Positions 58,653-64,000 of a DNA stretch of 64,000 bases are shown one piece after another. Where the stretch lies: assembly GCA_038496675.1 (NCBI GenBank), contig CM076650.1, forward strand, positions 21,492,110 to 21,556,109, read 5' to 3'. The DNA is from Rachycentron canadum. Taxonomy: Eukaryota > Chordata > Actinopteri > Carangiformes > Rachycentridae. The notes under the pieces were generated by a model. The model did not search any database. It was not told the DNA's origin and saw only the letters and a program-made list of their open reading frames with translations. The position numbers were made by a program, and so were the translations under genes. Within the stretch, counting starts at the first letter, position 1; each line of letters begins with the position of its first letter.

Positions 58653-59805
58653 TCCTCTCATTGAGATAAAAATATCTTTTTGAAGAGTGACCTGGCCAAG
58701 AAATCAGCATAATAAACTCTCTTACAAAAGTACAAGATGTACAAGTACATTGTGAACAGTTATTGTCGTGCACACCATAAGTTATTAAAGAGCTGTTTGT
58801 CCCCGTCCATTATTCTAAAGTAAACTTCAGTCCTTCCCACAGAAGCTCTAAATGGCTCACTGTCTCCAATTTAGAAAGTCTTTTGACATGTAGGAAACAT
58901 TTTAGGGAACTGTTTTAGTTTTTTTTTTTTTTTTTTTTTTTTATACAAACATTCAACTGACTTTCTGTTTTGTGTTAATGAGAGTATGATCTCCAGCAAC
59001 ACAGCTAGCAAAAAAAAAAAAAAAAAAAAAACAAATACAAGAAGTTACACCAATGTAGCATAATACAACACATTTTATGTCTAATAATAAATAATCTCAT
59101 AAGTTAAAATGTCAGAAATACACAATCAGCTTTGCCTGGTGGTAGCTTGCAGGCATTTAGTACAACAACTTGAGGTGAGTGAAGAGGTAAAAATTTAGTG
59201 TCTTGCTTGAGGCCACACTGACAGGATGATTGTTCATATACATGCTAGCAATTATGGAGAATGGCTGTGAAGGAAAAAAAAAATACTATAGCTCAGAGAA
59301 AAACTGCATTTCAATCAAACCTCTAATGTACTGAAACCAATTGTACCTGCGCCGCATTAACACATTTTGTATGCGTCTACCTTCCTTTTTGAGTCAGTTT
59401 AAGGATCAGGATGTGAGTCTTTCATTGGGTGATTGTCATTTCCTCCACAAAAAGGTTAAATGTGCTGTGTCTATTCTCCTTCCTTAGGTTACGAGCTGCA
59501 TTAAATAAATGATGGTAAAGGATGTTAATTGCTTTTTCAAAAAAGAGAAAATGATGGGAGGACATAATACAGAGGAAATGGTTGTTGGTAGCATCAAAAG
59601 TTCCTTTCATTAACTGATTCCAAAATAGAAAAGCTGCCTTTACAGGGTGGCCTGTCTACAAGTTATTGGTGCTTTTATTTTGAGATCTCACTGTGAGGCA
59701 GGATGTGATGGATGGGAGTGGAGAAGAGTGAAGAAATGTCAAAACTGTAATGTTGCACTGGGTGGAGAAGAATCACTGCAGTCGACTAGATTATCTGAAA
59801 CAGTC
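58653..59805. other. Unannotated non-coding DNA with poly(T) and poly(A) runs
   Basis: A T-run at 58919-58942 and an A-run at 59010-59031. Nothing else was recognised. Confidence 0.5.
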
Positions 59806-59817
59806 GTGTGTGTTTGT

Positions 59818-59868
<51 letters not shown>
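59806..59868. repeat. (GT)n microsatellite, about 28 units
   Basis: GT with TTG and CTG interruptions at its left end. Confidence 0.97.
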
Positions 59869-59869
<1 letters not shown>

Positions 59870-61035
59870 CCTGTGGTGGCCGAGGCAGCCGTGGCTCTGG
59901 TGTTTCTGAGTGCTGTGGTTACTTTTCAGCACATGCTTACACACCAAGTGATTGTACGTTGAGGGACTTCTTTTGAGTTTAGTTTTCTTTTATTGCTTTC
60001 ATTTGTCTTTATTCCTCTGTCTCATCGATCCAACACTCCCCCACCTCTCTGCCTTTTGCCCTGTTTCATCTGAGGAGTCTGTTTCAAGTGTGTTGCTTTC
60101 ATTCAGAGCAGATTGTAACTGCTAACCTTCGTTCTCTAATTCCACAGATCCATCACAACTGTAGCTATAAGTGAGCATATAGAATAAGTGTATACTGTAC
60201 AGGGTGCTGTGTCAAAGGCTGCCATGATGTTATAGACCACTTGGTGGCACTGTGGTATTTGGAGTCAGATAATAAGCAATGTTCTTCTTTTTTTTCTATT
60301 TTTTGTAATTCTAATGAAGGGGCACAAAATTAAAGGAAGGTGTGTGAGGAACAAGAAAACCAAGGGGGTGTTGAAGACAGGAAAATTGAGGTGGGTGAGG
60401 ATGGACGAAACCTGAAGGAATGGGGGTATTCCGGTAAACGGGGCTCTGACATATCCAAAGACACACAAAAAGAGAAAGAATGTGGAGACATCAGACATTT
60501 TGCAACATAGCCCAACCCTCATTTCCATGCCTAAGCCTCACTGCCTATTTTACAGTACAAGGGATGCTGGAACCTGGGGTGGTATAACATAACAGGAGCA
60601 CATAACCATGACTACCCGCTTTCAAAATGCCAAGTCTCTAATAAGAGCATGCACTAAAGCTCCCTTTTACTGCAGATACTACCGAAGCAGTACCTTGCAA
60701 TTAACTGTCATTCCTTCTGTGTCTCAATTCTAGAGAGATTGAAAATGGTGATAATGATCCTCCATTAATGCTTATCACACTCGTGATCAGTGAGCAAGAT
60801 TTCATCATAAAAGAGTTCAAATTAAACTTTTGCCTTTTTTTTTAGTCTGCATTTATCTATGGTAAGTTGAGTGGAGATATACGCTCTTGTTCACCAACTC
60901 AGCTTCTGAGTCACACGAGATACAGGAGGGGTCATTCTCAAACTTCTTTTAAAGTCCACATAACGGTATTATTAAATAGTTAAACGGTTCTTAAATGGTT
61001 AACTCAAGAAGGAAGCAGCTACAAACAAACCGTAT
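59869..61035. other. Unannotated non-coding DNA
   Basis: Nothing was recognised. Confidence 0.45.
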
Positions 61036-61040
61036 TTGGA

Positions 61041-61671
61041 GGAGAAGGTGGAGCTGAGGAGATGTGAAGGGTGGATCTGACCTGTTCTGTGCTCTGTCCC
61101 GATTGGAGGTCGCCATGTGTGGTACAGTCTCTCAGTTGCATTGTAGCCACAACCTAATGCATACCAGCATGCAGTGGTTTGCACTGTCGCCTTACAGCAA
61201 GAACGCTCTGGGTTCGATTATCGGGCCTGGGGCCTTTGTGTATGGAGTTTGCACGTCCTCTATGTGCATGTGTGGGTTCTCTCCGGGTTATTCAGTTTCC
61301 TCCCACAGTCCAAAGACATGCACACTGAGGTTAACTAGTGACTCTAATATGTCGGCCTTGAGATAGACATGTCCATGGCGTAGCCCGCCCTCCCCCAATG
61401 TCAACCCTGACGGATAAGCAGTATAGATAATGGAAGGATGGACCTCATGTGGTACAGAAGAAAACACAAGACTGAAACTATAAACTAACTTGGAAAAGGT
61501 TTACTGAGAGAGAAGTGAGGCCATTTTCCCATAGACTTAAATACAATCTGACATCTTTTCACAACCACTGGAGTCACTCTGTGATGGTCATTATATACAA
61601 TGCCAGTCTAAGGCTCTTCAGCATTGGCTCCAGTTTTCAAACCCAGAGTCTATGTCCATTTTATACAGTCT
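61041..61671 (+). repeat. Dispersed teleost repeat (copy 3 of 3), split by a SINE
   Basis: The left piece (61041-61165) begins GAAGGTGGAGCTGAGGAG like copy 2. The right piece (about 61443-61671) carries GTGAGGCCATTTTCCCATAG, CCACTGGAGTCACTCTGTGA and ATTGGCTCCAGTTTTCAAAC. The two pieces are in the order seen in copy 2, which indicates one element interrupted by the SINE. Confidence 0.75.
61166..61442 (+). mobile_element. tRNA-derived SINE, degenerate, nested
   Basis: The head looks like tRNA: an A-box-like TGGTTTGCACTG (61175-61186) and a B-box-like GGTTCGATTAT (61211-61221), spaced as in a tRNA promoter. Then come GGCCTTTGTGTATGGAGTTT, GGGTTCTCTCCGGGTTATTC, CCTCCCACAGTCCAAAGACA and TGACTCTAATATG, ending GGATAAGCAGTATAGATAAT and GGAAGGATGGA. 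This is the order of a very common fish tRNA-SINE-like repeat, with part of the body between 61345 and 61385 shortened. No target duplication was identified. Confidence 0.8.
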
Positions 61672-63229
61672 GTAATTGTGCATAATGGCACAACATGTTA
61701 ACACAATGACACATAAGCACTGGTTAAAGGCATTTTAGTCAATTTTTAGCCACCAAAGGTGGAGTAACATTCATTTGGAGTCACATTACTGTGTGACAAT
61801 GCACCCTCTGTTTAGGTTGCGGGTGTATCAGAACCTTTTTCTCTGAAAAATGAAAAGTGCACCCAGGCTTTTTGAGGCTACAGTGTTATTTTTAACTGGT
61901 GTGACTACTAGCTCGTGGTTACCAATGTTAGCTAAACTGCATCACTGATATTATTTGATGACTTTTCTTTGCTTGTGTTGCTTTTACTTTGGTCTTACTT
62001 TGGTTGGAGACAATGGTTTTATCATCACTGTAGTACATCATCTGTCACTCGGAGACGGTCGGTACCATTCCTCTAGCTAAAAGTCCCAAAGAATTTGGGG
62101 AAATTAAGTGAAATTCAATGTGCTTTTATCTGGAAATAAAATGAGGCATCATTTGTAAAGATTTCAAATGATATTATATCTATCTAATATTATTGAGAAT
62201 TTAGCTTGAGAAGAAGAAAAGATGGAATCATGGGAAGGAAGCGAGGTCAGTGATTTAGCAATCTCTGCAGACAAAAAAAACCTCAAAAGTCAAAACACAT
62301 ACTGGTTTGGCCTTCAGATAAATGCTGTCTCTCGAGAGAAACCGCATCAGGATAAAAAGTGGTCAAGTCTTGGGCCACGAACTTGACCAACTGAGAGGGA
62401 GGAGGACGGGGCAAGGACTTTGCTGACTCAAGACAAAAAAGTTACTGTTGCTTGTAGATTAAAGACTGATGATCCACAATGGCCAAACCCACTAATGCTC
62501 CAGCTGCGGAGGACAGCTTGAGCTTTATTGTGCTCTTTAAAATAATATCTCCTATTGACAGATAATAGATAAAACTGCCAGACTATGCATAATATGTGGC
62601 AAATTATTTTCTGGTATATTTTGGATAGGGCTGTATCTTTCAAATTCTTTGTCACAAAAATATTTGTCCCATAAACCGGTTGTTTAAAAGATTGCATTTC
62701 TAATTCATTTGAAATTGATGTTTCAACAGATAATAAAGAACACAGGTATAACACAGATACATAAAGCATCGTGACATGTCAGTGTTTTACTGTTTTTGTT
62801 ATACATCACCACAGTATGAAGGTGGACTCATAGCAGCCGCCGACTTCACTTCAGATGACAAATATGTCTCTGACGACAATGCAGGAATAGAATTTAGATT
62901 ACCAAACTAAAATGACCCCTTTCATAACCGACACTGTTCACTTGCAAAACTGTGATTATTAGTATTAAAAATACACTCCTCAAAGAATAATCTAATACAC
63001 CTCTGTGCTATCATGGGACGATGACACTTCCATTTTGTGTCATCTCTAAGCTTTTTGCGTGTCATTTAACGCCCTTTTATTTTTGGTTGGAGTTAGCAGA
63101 GAAATGACGTGGCATGAAATGACCTGCAGAAAAACATTGATAGCGATAACGCAAAATGACAAATGACATTAATGACAAATTGGCGTGTTCTTCACATGCC
63201 TTTTGGCAATACCAGCTTGGATACACCAC
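61672..63229. other. Unannotated non-coding DNA
   Basis: Nothing was recognised. The 113-codon minus-strand frame at 62428-62769 has no domain or splice context. Confidence 0.4.
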
Positions 63230-63510
63230 TGCACTGAGTATGTTTCATTGCCAGCTGCAGCCATTTAATTTATCCCCCTCAATATACACCAATTACATAT
63301 AAAACACTGATGAATCACATTAGGACAACGTACACTGGAGCATTAATCATGTGTTAGGCAATCAGAGGTAATTTATGGCTTCTCCTGTGTTTCTAAATGA
63401 TCTCTCTCCTATCCCTGATTGATCCATTATTTGGTCGTAAGCAGAAACATGTTTGCCACATCAATCACATGATTAATCGCAAATAATTGCCCTGACAGCT
63501 GAACATAATA
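63230..63510. other. Possible conserved non-coding element
   Basis: Non-repetitive and rich in motif-like words: GCAGCCATTTAATTTATC, GATGAATCACATTAGG, GGAGCATTAATCATGTG, GAGGTAATTTATGGC, CAATCACATGATTAATCGC and AAATAATTGCCCTGACAGCTG. The dense TAAT/ATTA cores with a CAGCTG E-box have the look of a developmental enhancer. This is inference only. Confidence 0.3.
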
Positions 63511-63703
63511 TGCTATGTGTGGGTGGGGTTGTGAGTGGTGCGGCAATAAGGAGAAGGGGGTTGTTGTGTCGGTAGTTCACTCTTGACTTTCACCCACATA
63601 CAAGCCCCACAACACTGTCCCCACTGTCCTCTCTCCCTTCAACGCTGCCTGTATCTCTTTGTGGTGTTAGAGTATCAGAGATAAATACTGTTAAGTCTCT
63701 TTA

Positions 63704-64000
63704 AAGCTGCAATAATCAACAATTTTGTATTAACAATTGATTAAATGATTGTTTTTATTGAGAAAGGGATTACCCGCAGTGAATCACCACCTGGCTCTAC
63801 TCTTTCCACAAACTCTACTGGGCATTGCAGCGTATCTCTTTGTGGTCATTGTGTGTCTTTTTGACACGTAGCTTTGTAGACCTTGTATTCGTTTTGGTCT
63901 CTTTTGCGGCTGCCTTGGGTCATGTCGTGAAGCCGTCTAGATGTTTCGGTCTCTTTGTGGTTATCCTGCCTTATTATGTCCACTTTGCATCTTTTCGTAG
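63704..64000. repeat. Teleost repeat with degenerate TCTCTTTGTGG minisatellite, running off the window
   Basis: The left part (AAGCTGCAATAATCAACAAT, then TTAACAATTGATTAAATGAT and GTGAATCACCACCTGGCTCT) matches the head of a common fish repeat. The right part (from 63830) is its degenerate tandem array, with unit near CTCTTTGTGGTCATTTTGTG: TATCTCTTTGTGGTCATTGT, TTTGGTCTCTTTTGCGG, GGTCTCTTTGTGGTTATCC and so on. It continues past position 64000. Confidence 0.6.

Noticed and set aside
59647..59976. 109-codon plus-strand frame
   Set aside because: Its core is the GT microsatellite translated as cysteine/valine.
61205..61225. Stand-alone tRNA gene
   Set aside because: The B-box-like sequence belongs to a SINE head. 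There is no cloverleaf and no 3' acceptor half.
1..64000. CRISPR arrays, operons, toxin-antitoxin, phage or other prokaryotic systems
   Set aside because: No direct-repeat/spacer pattern, no tightly packed frames and no ribosome-binding sites. Composition and repeats are those of a fish chromosome.

Overview
The window looks like teleost (ray-finned fish) nuclear DNA. It is AT-leaning and almost free of protein-coding sequence. It is crowded with long CA/GT, GA and TA microsatellites and homopolymers. It holds decayed copies of repeat families I recognise from fish genomes: L2/CR1-like and other LINE tails, a Tc1-like transposon, hAT and piggyBac-like pieces, a tRNA-derived SINE, an LTR and several ubiquitous unnamed teleost repeats. 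A run of 336 N (15610-15945) marks an assembly gap. There is no operon, bacterial gene, phage or CRISPR array. Family assignments come from recognising the sequence patterns; no search was run.

Layout. 1-620: a plausible last coding exon (151-308, + strand) with a 3' UTR and poly(A) signals, which suggests that a gene ends at the left edge. 620-7400: non-coding DNA with microsatellites, one dispersed-repeat fragment, a hAT-like end and a LINE tail. 7.4-9 kb: a Tc1-like relic and a LINE 3' tail. 12.7-14.4 kb: a minus-strand L2-like LINE relic (endonuclease and reverse transcriptase remnants) beside a second dispersed repeat. 15.5-16.1 kb: the gap, in microsatellite DNA. 18.9-20.5 kb: nested relics bounded by hAT-like ends with a near-perfect 8-bp duplication, containing a Tc1-like piece, a minus-strand LINE piece and a 35-bp palindrome. 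22-23.2 kb: a repeat family in inverted (foldback) arrangement. 23.7-23.94 kb: the only clear CpG island, with a weak candidate exon on the minus strand. 25-39 kb and 40-46 kb: mostly unannotatable single-copy DNA with microsatellites. 39.6-40.1 kb: a LINE tail and a teleost repeat. 46.7-47.1 kb: an LTR-like block. 50.1-50.4 kb: a G-rich, purine-rich stretch. 52.0, 54.4, 55.4-56.7 and 61-61.7 kb: further repeats, including a 528-bp piggyBac-like insertion inside another repeat and a SINE nested in a third. 63.2-64 kb: a possible conserved non-coding element, then a repeat that runs off the end.

Apart from the first exon I find no convincing protein-coding gene, and no RNA gene. Most long open frames are simple-sequence repeats or chance frames. 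I did not find a new biological system. The most useful leads are the CpG island with its possible exon, the nested-transposon chronology, the palindrome at 19.9 kb and a few stretches that could be conserved enhancers.
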